64,000 nt of DNA from Marinobacter piscis (GTDB lineage: Bacteria > Pseudomonadota > Gammaproteobacteria > Pseudomonadales > Oleiphilaceae), in assembly GCF_007671655.1 (NCBI RefSeq), contig NZ_VCGX01000005.1, positions 1 to 64,000 of the forward strand. Direction: 5' to 3'. This document shows positions 1 to 9,194 of the stretch, piece by piece. The position numbers and the translations under genes were made by a program. The notes under the pieces are model-generated. The model made no database searches. It saw only the letters and a list, made by a program, of their open reading frames with translations, and was not told the origin of the DNA. Each line of letters starts with the position of its first letter. The stretch's first letter is position 1.

Positions 1-87
1 GAGCAATTGAATAACCGGCCCAGAAAACGGCTGGGCTACCGGACACCGGCAGAAGTGTTCTGGGGTGAATATTCCGGGGCACTGTGA
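1..87 (+). CDS. IS30-family transposase, C-terminal fragment
   Basis: The first 28 codons of the window, open at the left edge, encode a peptide beginning EQLNNRPRKRLGYRTPAEVF and ending at a TGA. LNNRPRKRLGYRTPxE is the well-known tail of IS30 transposases (DDE nuclease family, cut-and-paste movement of the element). The last catalytic residues lie upstream, outside the window, so whether the gene is intact cannot be judged. It lies inside the IS that interrupts the leftward wavE-like gene. Confidence 0.8.
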   Translation, partial: EQLNNRPRKRLGYRTPAEVFWGEYSGAL

Positions 88-120
88 ATGAGTGGTGCTG
101 CGGTTATTGGTTGAATCCAC
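1..120 (+). mobile_element. IS30-family insertion sequence, right end only
   Basis: Only the 3' end of the element lies in the window. It holds the C-terminus of an IS30-type transposase and then about 33 noncoding bases. Read inward from the edge, these begin GTGGATTCAACCAATAACCG, which resembles the terminal inverted repeat of IS30-like elements. Coding sequence of a WavE-type gene resumes directly at about 121, so the element ends close to 120. The left end and the target duplication lie outside the window. Confidence 0.75.
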
Positions 121-471
121 GTTCACAATATTGTCAGACCTTAGTTTCATAGCATACTTTGTCTCAACTGCTTCTAAACCAGCCAGTGTAGAAACAATTT
201 GACGGTTAACATTAACCGTATGAGGGCTGCCATTTTTGTGATATTTAACAACCGTTGGCCCAGGATCTTGACTAAGAATAAGCTTGTCATACGAAAGGTT
301 GTCAGTTATCTCACCTTTCCAGGTAGACAAGATAATTACGGCCCCAGGGAAGTTTTTTCGGATAGCAGAAATTGATTGGCTGGTTATGCCCTCTTCTGAC
401 GAAGTCCCCGATGAATGGTGAACTGGGCCCTGTATGACAACGGTAATGTCCACATTATTGATGCTTTTCAA
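121..471 (-). pseudogene. WavE-type LPS glycosyltransferase, truncated by IS30
   Basis: This reading frame has no ATG. A TTG at 471 is preceded by a strong ribosome site, AAGGAAGG at 486-479, with 7 bases between; a TTG at 504 is an in-frame alternative. The peptide shows VVIQGPV near its start, then STWKGE, NVNRQIVSTLAGL and ETKYAMKLRSDNIV, a series typical of the WavE family (first known from the Vibrio cholerae LPS core locus, putative glycosyltransferase). After about 117 codons the frame runs into the IS30 end, losing most of the protein. It is the last gene of the leftward heptose/LPS operon and is A+T-rich (about 42% GC in 181-240, counted by eye). The 3' remainder may lie beyond the IS. 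Confidence 0.75.
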
Positions 472-557
472 AGTCTGACCTTCCTTAGGTTCTATCTTAA
501 TCAAACCGAAAAACCTGGTGTTGCGCTAACTTTCAAGATTCAGTTGATTATTTATAA

Positions 558-1334
558 TCAGGTTAAATAGCGCTTAGAGAAAAGCACGGTAGGTGAGCCG
601 CCGGTGACACTTTTCCCGGATGAAATATACTGATATTCATCTGGCGTTCCACAGAAAATAACTTCGCTCTCAGGTATTTTTTTGTAAAATATTTCACGGT
701 TGTTTTTAATTAGAAAGTTGTAAAGCGGGGCAATGTAGAGCTCCCCTTTTGCCCATTCAGACCGAGGTCGGCTTTCGTAGTCCTCAAAACTCTCAATAAA
801 GTCAGACGCATGCGTGAAGTGGTAAAGCCCATCGCTGCAAAGGTTTGAAATGGGCTTTTTCTCAGCGGTTTCAGCAACGCGTTGGGAACCGCTGTCCATC
901 GGACGTGCAAAAGACCAGTTGCTTCCCGTACCTTCAAATACTTCCAGAAAACCATCGCCAATCAGAGAAGGTTCCGGAAACTCGAAACCAGGCCGGAAGG
1001 TGTCAATATTGAATATGGTAACAGGTCCGTTTTCAATGCCGAGTTTTTTCAATGCAAGGTAAACGGTTTCTGCCTGCCCCCGGGTTTCTTTTTCCAGCGT
1101 TACAACGCGAAAATCAGAAATGCCCAAGGCTGTTGCCTTGGTTTGCACAAACTCTGCAGTGTCGAAAACATTGCGGATGATAAACACAAAGGGGTGAGTG
1201 GCAAAATAACGTTCAAAGCTGAGCACGGAATGTTCAAACAGTGTGCGGCCATGGGCTTCGAGCATGTACTTGGGTTTTTTATATCCGGCCTCGAAAAAGC
1301 GTGAGCTTAGTCCGGCCATAGGAATGATGATCAT
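558..1334 (-). CDS. nucleotidyltransferase-fold protein of a surface-polysaccharide module
   Basis: A 258-residue protein whose N-terminus, MIIIPMAGLSSRF followed by KKPKYML, is the G-rich loop and Lys-Pro-Lys segment of sugar-phosphate nucleotidyltransferases. VTIFNIDTF near residue 107 would carry the metal-binding aspartate. Such enzymes couple a sugar or alcohol phosphate to CTP, GTP, UTP or dTTP and release pyrophosphate; the nucleotide and substrate cannot be read from the sequence. Its ATG overlaps the TGA of the upstream nucleotidyltransferase/kinase gene by 4 bases (ATGA), so the two are probably made together. A gap of about 85 bases separates it from the truncated wavE-like gene. 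Probable role: activating a substituent for capsule or LPS. Family fold is fairly sure, product unknown. Confidence 0.7.
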   Translation of the reverse strand: MIIIPMAGLSSRFFEAGYKKPKYMLEAHGRTLFEHSVLSFERYFATHPFVFIIRNVFDTAEFVQTKATALGISDFRVVTLEKETRGQAETVYLALKKLGIENGPVTIFNIDTFRPGFEFPEPSLIGDGFLEVFEGTGSNWSFARPMDSGSQRVAETAEKKPISNLCSDGLYHFTHASDFIESFEDYESRPRSEWAKGELYIAPLYNFLIKNNREIFYKKIPESEVIFCGTPDEYQYISSGKSVTGGSPTVLFSKRYLT

Positions 1335-2947
1335 GGGGCTGTTGGTTCCGGTAATAGGGTGTAAAGCCTGAAAGCGTTTGCCAAAAGAGCATCCTGCCGT
1401 TCTGGCTGGTCTGCGTGCAAGGGCAGCATCGATAAAAACAGATGGATTTGCATGGCATACATTTCAGCAGCCGTTAAGCCAAAATGCTTTTCGATCAGCC
1501 TGAGAAACAGTTGCTGAATAGATTCCATCTTTTCGAAATGCGGTATGCTGAACTCAAGCCGGTTATCCGTAATGGTCAGTTCATGGGTACCCGCAATGAT
1601 CCAGTCGTATAAGCCAAGAACCGAATGGCTTAGTTTGGCAATATCGTAGCGAATATCGCCATAAATGCTGAACTGGTTGTCCGTAGTGATGCCCCGGGGA
1701 TCAATCACTTTGATTCGGTCGGTTCGAAAGTCATAGAGTATGTTACTGAAACAGAAGTCCCCATGCATCAGCGTAGCTGTAGACGGAGTTGCTGGAAGGT
1801 ATGGCGTGCTCTTGCGCACCAGGTCGTTGATGGATAACTCAAGATAGTCCTGTGCCCCAGGCTCAGTCGCATAGAGGTAAAGTGCTGTCTCTGACACACC
1901 CCGCTCTTCACAAAAAACCTTAACCCGGGCGCGGGTTTTGTTCAGCAGGAGCTCATCAATAGACGAATGGGGCGTATCATCCTTCGCCGGGTACTTTAGG
2001 CAGTCCTTCAGAAAAACCACGCATTGGCGAAGGATTTTTTTCCAGATGAGCGGGGGAAGGTCTGCAAATACGTAAAGTTCGTTGAGTGCCGTGTGGTGCA
2101 GGTATTCCAGGCGATAGGTGAGGCGGTCTGCGTTTTCTTCTGATGTAGTCGTACCCAGAAATTGCGGCGTGTATTGCCGCATCATGGGCGGTAACTGCTC
2201 AAACCACTTTGCTTCACCGGCAATCTTTGCAGAATGAGTACCTGATTTCTCAATCCAGCGGCGTGTAATGGTCAGGTCGTTGAACACCCGCTGAGTGGTG
2301 AACGTAGATTTGGAGTGGTAGTAGGTGTTGGCGTGACCGAAATCCAGCCAGTTGTGGACGTTAATTGTTTCAAGCCCGTTGGTTTTGTTGTATCGCGATA
2401 AGCCGTTCAGAAAGCTCCAGTTAGACTGGGTGATACAGCGGATCAGTAAGCGGGGGCTGCTGAAGTTGAAGTAGCCGGTTACAACGCTGTACTTTTCCAG
2501 CTCCGGTGTTTCTGTACTGCTGACCAACCAGTTGTCTTCATCTTCGGTTACTACGGCCCAATCATAATTGTCATCAACCTTCGCGGTCGCTATGACATCC
2601 GTACCCGTTGGGATCGGGTCGATTAAGGTGTCACCAAACAGCACCTGAAGCGGTGCATCCAGTGGCTGTTCTGTCAGGTTAAGGGAAGCGACGAGCGAAG
2701 CGCCAAGGCTAAGGCCATCTGGCACAGATAGCAGGGTTACCCCGTGTTGATCAAGCCAGGCCTTGTCATGCGCTTCCACCGCAAAGGATTCGGGTAGCGA
2801 AAGAAAGATGCGAGCCCCTGTAGGGGCCAAATTTACCTGATGCTGAAACAACCGCCGGTTGCCCAAGGGCAAAAAACTCGGGGGCAAAGCACCGAATTCG
2901 GCGCGAAGCTCCAGGCTGATGTAATCAGCAGACATAATCAGGAACAT
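1331..2947 (-). CDS. bifunctional nucleotidyltransferase-like / APH-type kinase
   Basis: A 538-residue two-part protein. Residues about 1-230 resemble a degenerate nucleotidyltransferase (FLPLGNRRLFQHQV near the start, LQVLFGDTLID near 103), without the full Gly-rich loop. The C-terminal part is an aminoglycoside-phosphotransferase/choline-kinase-like fold: MHGDFCFSNILYD carries the catalytic Asp and Asn, and KVIDPRG the metal-binding Asp. It would phosphorylate a small hydroxyl compound and perhaps help activate it. The start overlaps the 3' end of the upstream HAD gene by 10 bases. A second ATG at 2935, 12 bases downstream, is an alternative start. The co-oriented HAD phosphatase and the second nucleotidyltransferase make a three-gene module. 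The exact substrate is unknown. Confidence 0.65.
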   Translation of the reverse strand: MFLIMSADYISLELRAEFGALPPSFLPLGNRRLFQHQVNLAPTGARIFLSLPESFAVEAHDKAWLDQHGVTLLSVPDGLSLGASLVASLNLTEQPLDAPLQVLFGDTLIDPIPTGTDVIATAKVDDNYDWAVVTEDEDNWLVSSTETPELEKYSVVTGYFNFSSPRLLIRCITQSNWSFLNGLSRYNKTNGLETINVHNWLDFGHANTYYHSKSTFTTQRVFNDLTITRRWIEKSGTHSAKIAGEAKWFEQLPPMMRQYTPQFLGTTTSEENADRLTYRLEYLHHTALNELYVFADLPPLIWKKILRQCVVFLKDCLKYPAKDDTPHSSIDELLLNKTRARVKVFCEERGVSETALYLYATEPGAQDYLELSINDLVRKSTPYLPATPSTATLMHGDFCFSNILYDFRTDRIKVIDPRGITTDNQFSIYGDIRYDIAKLSHSVLGLYDWIIAGTHELTITDNRLEFSIPHFEKMESIQQLFLRLIEKHFGLTAAEMYAMQIHLFLSMLPLHADQPERQDALLANAFRLYTLLPEPTAP

Positions 2948-3321
2948 GAGTGCTTCTCGGACTCAATCAGTTGCTGAATTTCGTCTGGTGACAGCCGAGT
3001 GAACTCAGAAGGGCGTATGGCACGATCGTCAACGTAGAAGCCTTCAAAGCCACACCAGGGTTTACCGACATGAATTTCATCGTAAGGCACCTCGTGTCGA
3101 GTCAGCCACTCGGTGATGATTGGCAAGGTATGTATGTTAATTTTTCCAACATTGCCGTCATACGTGCGCATATTTCGGGCAGTATGGATTATAATCTCGT
3201 AACCCATGGCTTTATAGCGCCGGAGAGTGTTTATTACCTCGATATTTGGCAACACTTCCCGGTAATCTGAAGTGTTAGCAAGAGTAATAGTTCCATCAAG
3301 GTCAACAACAAGTTTTTTCAC
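2938..3321 (-). CDS. small HAD phosphatase, EcbF/BcbF capsule type
   Basis: 127 residues with the HAD motif I DLDGT at residues 7-11, motif II threonine in IIIHTARN, and an acidic motif IV in GFYVDDRAI. The compact size and the CGFEGFYVDDRAI end match the EcbF/BcbF-type phosphatases found in capsule loci (TIGR01689, from memory). It is expected to remove a phosphate from a soluble sugar- or alcohol-phosphate in the cytoplasm. The gene follows gmhB by 36 bases and overlaps the kinase fusion downstream, so it probably works in the same precursor pathway rather than in heptose synthesis, where gmhB already supplies the phosphatase. Confidence 0.7.
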   Translation of the reverse strand: MKKLVVDLDGTITLANTSDYREVLPNIEVINTLRRYKAMGYEIIIHTARNMRTYDGNVGKINIHTLPIITEWLTRHEVPYDEIHVGKPWCGFEGFYVDDRAIRPSEFTRLSPDEIQQLIESEKHSCS

Positions 3322-3357
3322 GACTCATCCAGTTCAGGTTGAAAGTTGGCTTTAAAG

Positions 3358-3906
3358 TCACGTGTACAAGGTTTGATTTGCGCCCTGGATTGATTCCCAG
3401 ACACTGTCCGCACTACGCAGGTCTTCAGGAGGCAGAGCCTGCCCTGACGTCACCAGAATTTTCGTGCCAATGCCCGCTGCGGAAGCTGCTTCCATATCTC
3501 CGCGCTTGTCGCCAATCATGATGCAGTGTTCTGCCGACAGTCCATACGCATCCAGGCCTGTGTTAATCATCCCGGGCTCAGGCTTACGACATTCACAGTT
3601 ACGCGCCTCCTCTGGCCCGAAATCCGGATGATGAGGGCAGTGATAAACCCTGGTAATTGTTACATCCTGTTCAGCAAAACGTGCCACCATCCACTCGGTC
3701 AGCTCCTGAAATTGTGCTTCAGTGTACATCCCGCGGGCAATGCCTGACTGATTAGTGACCACAATCAGCAGGTAGCCTTGCTCCTGAAAGTACCGGCAAA
3801 CGTCGAAAATGCCATCAACAAACTCAAAGTCTTCTTTGCGGTATACGTAACCGTGGTCCACGTTTATAACGCCATCCCGGTCCAGAAATACGGCCTTCCT
3901 GGTCAT
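3358..3906 (-). CDS. gmhB: D-glycero-beta-D-manno-heptose 1,7-bisphosphate 7-phosphatase
   Basis: This 182-residue HAD phosphatase removes the 7-phosphate from heptose 1,7-bisphosphate, the step between the two HldE activities in ADP-heptose synthesis. The catalytic aspartates are Asp9 and Asp11 in FLDRDGVIN. The GmhB-specific zinc loop is present (Cys90, His92, Cys104, Cys106), as is the C-terminal IGDKRGD (131-137) that binds Mg. Length matches the family. The ATG overlaps the stop of the GT9 gene upstream (ATGA, 3903-3906), so it is translated as part of the gmhA-hldE operon. The name is secure from the zinc loop and context. Confidence 0.93.
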   Translation of the reverse strand: MTRKAVFLDRDGVINVDHGYVYRKEDFEFVDGIFDVCRYFQEQGYLLIVVTNQSGIARGMYTEAQFQELTEWMVARFAEQDVTITRVYHCPHHPDFGPEEARNCECRKPEPGMINTGLDAYGLSAEHCIMIGDKRGDMEAASAAGIGTKILVTSGQALPPEDLRSADSVWESIQGANQTLYT

Positions 3907-4946
3907 AGGTTTCGTTCCTGAGCGCAGCGGTCGAACATATTAATAACCTGCTCCGTTGTGATGTTTTGCATCAGTTCTTTGCCCTTGAGTCTCTGGCCCC
4001 AACGGCTTTGCTCCGGAGATTCGCCTCGTAGCTGTTTCAGGGCAGGGGTGTAGGCATCTACAACATAGTTCTGCCAGAGATAGGGGCCGGTACGCTTGGG
4101 ATTGCTGTGGGCATAAAGGCCAATAACAGGAATGCCGGCGGCAACCGCCATATGTGCCGGGCCACTGTCTGGCGCAAGTACAACGCTTGCCTCGGAAATC
4201 AAGGCAAAGAGCTGCTTCAGGCTCGACTGGCCAACCAGGTTATACAGGGGGTGCTTGCTATGGGCTTGAATGCTTGCCGCCAACGCCTGCTCATGCTCTC
4301 CAGGCCCACCACAAAGATAAACGGAGAAGCCCTGGCTGGCGGCGTGGTCTGCAACAGCTGCGTACCGCTCGGGCAGCCAGTTTCGCTCAGGATCAGAGGC
4401 CGCTGGCGTGATAATCAGGCGTTTGTTACTGGATCCCTTAATCTGAGCGTGGGCCCACGCCTTGCTTTCTGCGTTGGTGGGGATGCACCACACTGGTGGA
4501 TCAAGGGGGATGCCTAGCGCTTGTTGAAACTGCCGAAAATTGTCCAGCACGTGTGGTTTATCAGTTGGCTTGATGCGCTCATTGATAAACAGGCTATGCA
4601 ATTCTTTGCTTTTTGCCTTGTCATAGCCAATACGCCGTTTCGCAGAGATGCACAGACTGGCAAGGTTGGCTCGCAGGGCAACTTGCATCACCATTAAAAC
4701 ATCGAATCTTTCGCCTTTAAGTTGGCGTCGAAGATTGCGGTAGCCGGCAAACCCTTGTTTTTTGTCAAACACTACAAGGTTCACGCCCGCCATACCATCC
4801 ATCAGCGCGGCTTCTGCCTTGCCAATCACCCAGGTGATTTTGGCTTTGGGATAGTGTGTACGGATCGACTGCACGACAGCTGTTGCATTACAGGTATCCC
4901 CGATAGCAGACAAGCGCAGCAGACAAATGGAGCGAGGTACAGACAA
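3903..4946 (-). CDS. GT9-family (heptosyltransferase-like) LPS glycosyltransferase
   Basis: 347 residues of the ADP-heptose:LPS heptosyltransferase fold (GT-B). The N-terminal LLRLSAIGDTCNATAVV is the acceptor-side loop with the conserved Asp. The C-terminal half has ITPAAS, LCGGPGEHE and then APDSGPAHMAVAAGIPVIGLYAHSNPKR, the nucleotide-sugar binding region. It would add a heptose or another sugar to the inner core at the inner face of the cytoplasmic membrane. The gene sits 1 base after hldE and overlaps gmhB. It may be heptosyltransferase I (WaaC role), since waaF is present and no other GT9 candidate is in the window, but the motifs do not separate WaaC from other GT9 enzymes. Confidence 0.8.
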   Translation of the reverse strand: MSVPRSICLLRLSAIGDTCNATAVVQSIRTHYPKAKITWVIGKAEAALMDGMAGVNLVVFDKKQGFAGYRNLRRQLKGERFDVLMVMQVALRANLASLCISAKRRIGYDKAKSKELHSLFINERIKPTDKPHVLDNFRQFQQALGIPLDPPVWCIPTNAESKAWAHAQIKGSSNKRLIITPAASDPERNWLPERYAAVADHAASQGFSVYLCGGPGEHEQALAASIQAHSKHPLYNLVGQSSLKQLFALISEASVVLAPDSGPAHMAVAAGIPVIGLYAHSNPKRTGPYLWQNYVVDAYTPALKQLRGESPEQSRWGQRLKGKELMQNITTEQVINMFDRCAQERNL

Positions 4947-4947
4947 G

Positions 4948-6393
4948 TCAGCCTCGAACTTTCTTGATCAGTCCAGTAGTGGAGCGGCCTTCTACAGTTG
5001 GCAGTATGGCAACCTCGCCACCGTTGTTCTGAACAAAGTCAGCTCCAACAACCGAGTCTATGGAGTAGTCGCCGCCTTTTGCCAAGACCTGCGGGCTGAT
5101 TCGTTTGATCAGTTGTTCAGGCGTATCGTTTTCTTCAGGAGCGTCGCCAAAGGGGATTACCCAATCTGTACAGGCGAGGGCAGACAGTACTTCCATGCGA
5201 TCTTCCAGTGAGTTTACCGGGCGACCCTCGCCTTTCAGGCGGCGTACGGAGGCATCGGAGTTCAGCCCTACCACTAAGCGATCGCCTAAAGCCCGGGCCT
5301 GGGTCAGGTAGCGCACGTGGCCAGCATGGAGAATATCGAAACAGCCATTAGTAAACACAATTCGTTCACCCTGCTGGCGGGCGTAGTCAATGTGAAGCAG
5401 GCTTTGCTCAACGCTCGGGTGGTAGCCGCTGGTCTTGGCAGACCACTGTCTGCTTGCGCGGGCCGCCAGCTCTTCTGGCGAAACTGTGGCAGCACCTAGT
5501 TTGGCAACAACAATGCCTGCAGCCAGATTGGCCAGCCACGCGGCCTGATGCAACTCAAAACCTGCGCTCAGCAAGGTGCCTAGAGTGGCTATAACCGTGT
5601 CGCCGGCCCCGGTAACATCGCTTACTTCCAGAACATCCGCCGGGAAATGGTGGTGCTCATTCTGGGTAATCAGGCTCATGCCCTGTTCGCTACGGGTCAG
5701 CAGCATAGTGTCGATACCGGCGTTGGTGAGCATGGAGCGGGCGGAAGACAGCAGAGTTTCTTCTGATGAGGTGTTGCCACCCGCCGCCTTGAACTCGGAC
5801 AGGTTGGGGGTGATCACGGTGGCGCCCCTGTACAGGGAGAAGTCTTTGCTTTTGGGGTCTACCAGGACTGACTTGCCGGCACGTCGAGCTGTCTGAATAA
5901 GGTCTCCTACGCAGGCGAGAGTGCCTTTGGCGTAGTCACTGATAATGACGGTATTGTAGTCATTTGTCAGTTCGGTAAAGCGCTGCTTGATTTGTTCAGC
6001 TTGCTCCGGAAGAAACGCATCTTCCATATCAAGCCGCACCATCTGTTGATGACGGGAGATAATGCGGGTTTTGGATATGGTACGGACATCGTTCAGTGCC
6101 AGTAATTCCGAGTGAACCTTGTCGTCAGTGAGCAGGTTCTCAAGCAAACGCCCCTCGGAATCCTGACCAATAATACCAAGAAGGGAAGCCTTGCCATCCA
6201 GGTAAGCAATGTTTCTGGCAACGTTGGCAGCACCGCCAGCCCGGTCTTCGGTATGGGCCACCTGCACCACTGGAACAGGAGCCTCTGGTGAAATGCGGTT
6301 GGTGTCGCCGATGAAATAACGGTCAAGCATTACATCGCCAATCACCAGAACAGAAGCTGTCTGAAGCTGGTCCAGCCGAGCCAGATCAAGCAT
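4948..6393 (-). CDS. hldE: bifunctional heptose-7-P kinase / heptose-1-P adenylyltransferase
   Basis: A full-length fused HldE (481 residues). The N-terminal PfkB-type kinase (about 1-320) has IGDVMLDRY near 18 and the catalytic DVTGAGDT at 259-266. It phosphorylates heptose 7-phosphate at C1. The C-terminal nucleotidyltransferase (about 340-481) has [13 protein letters not shown] at 347-359, where the HAGH is the HxGH motif, and RSTTG near the end; it makes ADP-D-glycero-beta-D-manno-heptose. gmhB supplies the phosphatase step in between and hldD epimerises the product. Its ATG overlaps the gmhA TGA by one base. Both active sites look intact. Confidence 0.97.
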   Translation of the reverse strand: MLDLARLDQLQTASVLVIGDVMLDRYFIGDTNRISPEAPVPVVQVAHTEDRAGGAANVARNIAYLDGKASLLGIIGQDSEGRLLENLLTDDKVHSELLALNDVRTISKTRIISRHQQMVRLDMEDAFLPEQAEQIKQRFTELTNDYNTVIISDYAKGTLACVGDLIQTARRAGKSVLVDPKSKDFSLYRGATVITPNLSEFKAAGGNTSSEETLLSSARSMLTNAGIDTMLLTRSEQGMSLITQNEHHHFPADVLEVSDVTGAGDTVIATLGTLLSAGFELHQAAWLANLAAGIVVAKLGAATVSPEELAARASRQWSAKTSGYHPSVEQSLLHIDYARQQGERIVFTNGCFDILHAGHVRYLTQARALGDRLVVGLNSDASVRRLKGEGRPVNSLEDRMEVLSALACTDWVIPFGDAPEENDTPEQLIKRISPQVLAKGGDYSIDSVVGADFVQNNGGEVAILPTVEGRSTTGLIKKVRG

Positions 6394-6977
6394 CAGTCAA
6401 GTCCTCCGGACAGCACCACCTCATCCATGGCTTCACACAACCAGTGGCCAATGAACATATGGGCTTCCTGAATGCGTGCTGTTTCGTCACTGTTGATAAT
6501 GATGGGCAGTCTGGCAATGTCTTTTACCTGGCCACCATCCCGGCCGGTCAGGGCGACAGTAGCGGCGCCCATGTCGTTGGCGGCCTTCAGTGCCAGGTTA
6601 ATGTTTTCACTCTGGCCGGATGTGGTCAGACCAATGACCAGGTCCTCAGGCTTGCCCAGGCCAAGAATCTGCCGCTCAAAAATGGTTTCGAATTCATAAT
6701 CATTAGGGTGGGCGGTCAGAATGGAGGAGTCTGTCGTTAAGGCAATAGAGGCCAGGGGTACACGCTCTTGTTTGTAGCGCACCATGAACTCGGCAGCCAG
6801 GTGCTGTGAGTCAGCCGCACTGCCACCATTGCCCAGGAATATTACCTTGCCGCCTTTTTTCAGACACTCCCGGGTAAGCTCGAGCAGTTTTTCCGCCGAT
6901 TCCTTATGGTGTTCCAGTACCGCGAAGGTTTTACGGTGCCGTTCCAGAGTGGCGAGGTAACTGCTTGACTGGGACAT
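6393..6977 (-). CDS. gmhA: sedoheptulose 7-phosphate isomerase
   Basis: GmhA converts sedoheptulose 7-phosphate to D-glycero-D-manno-heptose 7-phosphate, the first committed step of LPS heptose synthesis. The SIS fold shows [13 protein letters not shown] (47-59), Glu63 as probable catalytic base, TTSGQSENI for phosphate binding, and the family His in IGHWLCE. The reading frame opens at 7034, but the start is set at 6977 because GGAGG lies 5 bases upstream of that ATG and the resulting 194 residues match the family. DiaA is a close relative, but the operon with hldE and gmhB favours GmhA. It is the first gene of the leftward LPS operon. Confidence 0.92.
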   Translation of the reverse strand: MSQSSSYLATLERHRKTFAVLEHHKESAEKLLELTRECLKKGGKVIFLGNGGSAADSQHLAAEFMVRYKQERVPLASIALTTDSSILTAHPNDYEFETIFERQILGLGKPEDLVIGLTTSGQSENINLALKAANDMGAATVALTGRDGGQVKDIARLPIIINSDETARIQEAHMFIGHWLCEAMDEVVLSGGLD

Positions 6978-7049
6978 GGAAGCCTCCGGTGTGAAGTATT
7001 TCGGGTCGCGCCGGTATCGTGCGGCTGCGCGCACCGGCCAAAGGACAAA

Positions 7050-7058
7050 AGTATACCA
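7050..7058 (-). promoter_or_regulatory. candidate extended -10 promoter of gmhA operon
   Basis: On the minus strand TGGTATACT (7058-7050) contains a good -10 hexamer, TATACT, directly preceded by TGG, the extended -10 pattern. No convincing -35 is seen at 16-18 bases. Transcription would start near 7043, leaving about 65 untranslated bases before gmhA. Confidence 0.45.
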
Positions 7059-7161
7059 CGGAGGTCAGGGGCGTCACATATGCTTTTCCCGTACTAAACA
7101 ACTGGTAATCGGAAGTTTACATGGGGCTACCAGTTGCCGGCTATGTCCCCACAGGAACGGT

Positions 7162-7189
7162 TTTAGGCGTGCGCAAAAGAGGTTAAGAT
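7162..7189 (+). promoter_or_regulatory. weak candidate promoter of hldD
   Basis: TTTAGG (7162-7167) and TAAGAT (7184-7189) are 16 bases apart and about 60 bases upstream of hldD. The match is modest (3 of 6 and 4 of 6). The divergent gap to gmhA must contain a rightward promoter, but this is only the best candidate seen. Confidence 0.3.
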
Positions 7190-7248
7190 AACGCCTTCAC
7201 CCGGGTCTGTTCCAGGCCCGCCCGCACGGAATTCTCAGGAGTCTTACC

Positions 7249-8190
7249 ATGATAGTCGTTACTGGCGGTGCCGGTTTCATCGGAGCGAATATTGTCCATG
7301 CGCTCAATCAGCGGGGAGAGACTGACATACTTGTCGTCGATGATCTGACCGATGGCACTCATTTTCGTAACCTGGCGGAACTGAATATTGCCGACTACAT
7401 GGATAAAGCGGAGTTTCTGGAAAAGGTAAAGGCGAATGGCTTGCCGGAGGGTATCCGCGCTGTTTTTCATGAAGGCGCGTGCTCAGATACAACTGAGTGG
7501 GACGGTAAGTTCATGATGGAAAACAACTACACCTACTCGAAGGTGTTATTGCACTGGTGCCTTGAGCACAAGGTACCTTTCCTCTATGCATCCAGTGCGG
7601 CGGTGTATGGTGCCAGTAATGAGTTCCGGGAAACGTTTGAGTGTGAAAAGCCCCTGAACGTTTACGGTTACTCCAAGTGGCAGTTTGACCAGTATGTTCG
7701 CCGGCTGTTGCCAGAGATAAACAGCCAGGTTGTCGGTTTTCGCTATTTCAATGTGTATGGTCCGCGAGAGCAGCATAAGGGGAAGATGGCGTCAGTGGCC
7801 TACCACCTGCATAACCAGATTGGCGCCGGTGAAAACCCCAAGTTGTTTGAAGGTTGGGAAGGTTACCCCGATGGCGGTCAGCAGCGGGATTTTGTGTATG
7901 TAGACGACGTCTGCAAGGTGAACCTGTGGTTTTTTGATAACCCGGAAAAATCCGGAATTTTCAACCTGGGAACCGGGCGTGCCCAGTCGTTTCTTGATGT
8001 CGCCCATGCGGTTATTGCCCACCACGGCAAAGGGCAAGTCGAATTTATCCCGTTCCCTGATGAACTTAAGGGGCGCTATCAAAGTTTTACCCAGGCCAGT
8101 ATTGAGCAACTGCGCGCTGCAGGTTACCAGGAGCCGTTTGCTGATGTGGCAACCGGAGTTGAGCACTACCTGCAGTGGCTTGAGCAATGA
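7249..8190 (+). CDS. hldD: ADP-L-glycero-D-manno-heptose 6-epimerase
   Basis: 313-residue short-chain dehydrogenase/epimerase that inverts C6 of ADP-heptose using tightly bound [12 protein letters not shown] at 5-12 is the Rossmann loop, and Tyr139-x3-Lys143 (in YGYSK) is the catalytic pair. [21 protein letters not shown] and [12 protein letters not shown] are HldD signatures. Length is as in E. coli. An AGGAG ribosome site is 8 bases before the ATG. It heads the hldD-waaF-GT2 operon, divergent from gmhA-hldE, so both halves of the heptose pathway share one intergenic region. Function is secure. Confidence 0.97.
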   Translation: MIVVTGGAGFIGANIVHALNQRGETDILVVDDLTDGTHFRNLAELNIADYMDKAEFLEKVKANGLPEGIRAVFHEGACSDTTEWDGKFMMENNYTYSKVLLHWCLEHKVPFLYASSAAVYGASNEFRETFECEKPLNVYGYSKWQFDQYVRRLLPEINSQVVGFRYFNVYGPREQHKGKMASVAYHLHNQIGAGENPKLFEGWEGYPDGGQQRDFVYVDDVCKVNLWFFDNPEKSGIFNLGTGRAQSFLDVAHAVIAHHGKGQVEFIPFPDELKGRYQSFTQASIEQLRAAGYQEPFADVATGVEHYLQWLEQ

Positions 8191-9194
8191 ACTATCTGGT
8201 AGTTGGGCCGTCCTGGGTCGGCGATATGGTTATGGCCCAGGCGTTATTCATATCCCTGAAACAGCAGGATCAGAAGGCGAGTATTGATGTGCTGGCGCCA
8301 GGTTGGTCGCTGCCGATCATTGCCCGCATGCCTGAGGTTAATCAAGGTATTGCTGCACCCTGGAAAAGCGGCGAACTGGCCTTAAAGGCCCAGTGGCAGC
8401 TGGCACGAACCCTGAAAGGCTATGACAAGGCCATTATTCTGCCACGCTCGTTCAAATCTGCGTTGATCCCTTTCTTTGCCGGCATTCCTGAGAGGGTAGG
8501 GTTCAGCGGTGAAGGGCGTTCTGTATTGCTGACCGATGCCCGGCGCCGGCATTCGACTCGCAACGGATCGGTGATTACAGATAAAACAGTTTGGCGTTAT
8601 ATGGGGCTTGGGGTCAGTAAAGCTGATTATGAAGTCTACCAGTTTGATGTGCCGCAGCCGACCCTGACCATTGATGACGCCAACGTGAGAAGTGTGATGG
8701 CCAGTCTGGAGCTGGACCCGGAACGACCCGCTATCGCCATCTGTCCGGGCGCCGAGTTTGGCCCCTCCAAGCAATGGCCTCTGGAAAACCATAGAAGTCT
8801 TGCAGGAAAGCTGGTTCAGCAAGGCCACCAGGTCTGGATAATGGGAGGCCCGAAAGATAAGGATGCAGGCGATCAGGTCGCTAATGGCCAGAAGGGTGTA
8901 TTCAATCTTTGTGGGAGAACCCGTCTGGAAGATACGGTGGACTTGTTCAGTCAGTGCCGGAAGGTTGTCAGCCATGACTCCGGCCTGATGCACGTGGCTG
9001 CGGCAGCGGGTGCGAAGGTAGTCGCCATTTACGGCTCCACCAGCCCGGATTTTACACCACCACTGACAGATAAGGCCTCTATTGTACGGTACCCGATCGA
9101 ATGCAGTCCGTGCTTTGATCGAACTTGTCGTTTTGGCCATTACAAATGCCTGACCGGTATCTCCGTGCAGAAGGTTCTGGAGGCCTGTCAGTGA
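8187..9194 (+). CDS. waaF: ADP-heptose:LPS heptosyltransferase II
   Basis: 335-residue GT9 enzyme that adds the second heptose to Hep-Kdo2-lipid A on the cytoplasmic side of the inner membrane. [16 protein letters not shown] at the N-terminus is the WaaF form of the GT9 loop with the conserved Asp. Further signatures are [46 protein letters not shown] and the WaaF C-terminus with [18 protein letters not shown], a Cys-rich segment of this family. Its ATG overlaps the hldD stop (ATGA). It is the clearer of the two GT9 genes in this window and probably acts after the one at 3903-4946. Confidence 0.93.
   Translation: MNYLVVGPSWVGDMVMAQALFISLKQQDQKASIDVLAPGWSLPIIARMPEVNQGIAAPWKSGELALKAQWQLARTLKGYDKAIILPRSFKSALIPFFAGIPERVGFSGEGRSVLLTDARRRHSTRNGSVITDKTVWRYMGLGVSKADYEVYQFDVPQPTLTIDDANVRSVMASLELDPERPAIAICPGAEFGPSKQWPLENHRSLAGKLVQQGHQVWIMGGPKDKDAGDQVANGQKGVFNLCGRTRLEDTVDLFSQCRKVVSHDSGLMHVAAAAGAKVVAIYGSTSPDFTPPLTDKASIVRYPIECSPCFDRTCRFGHYKCLTGISVQKVLEACQ

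Noticed and set aside
9125..9190. Longer N-terminus for the GT2 gene
   Set aside because: It lies inside waaF, has no ribosome site, and the family sequence begins at the GTG at 9191.
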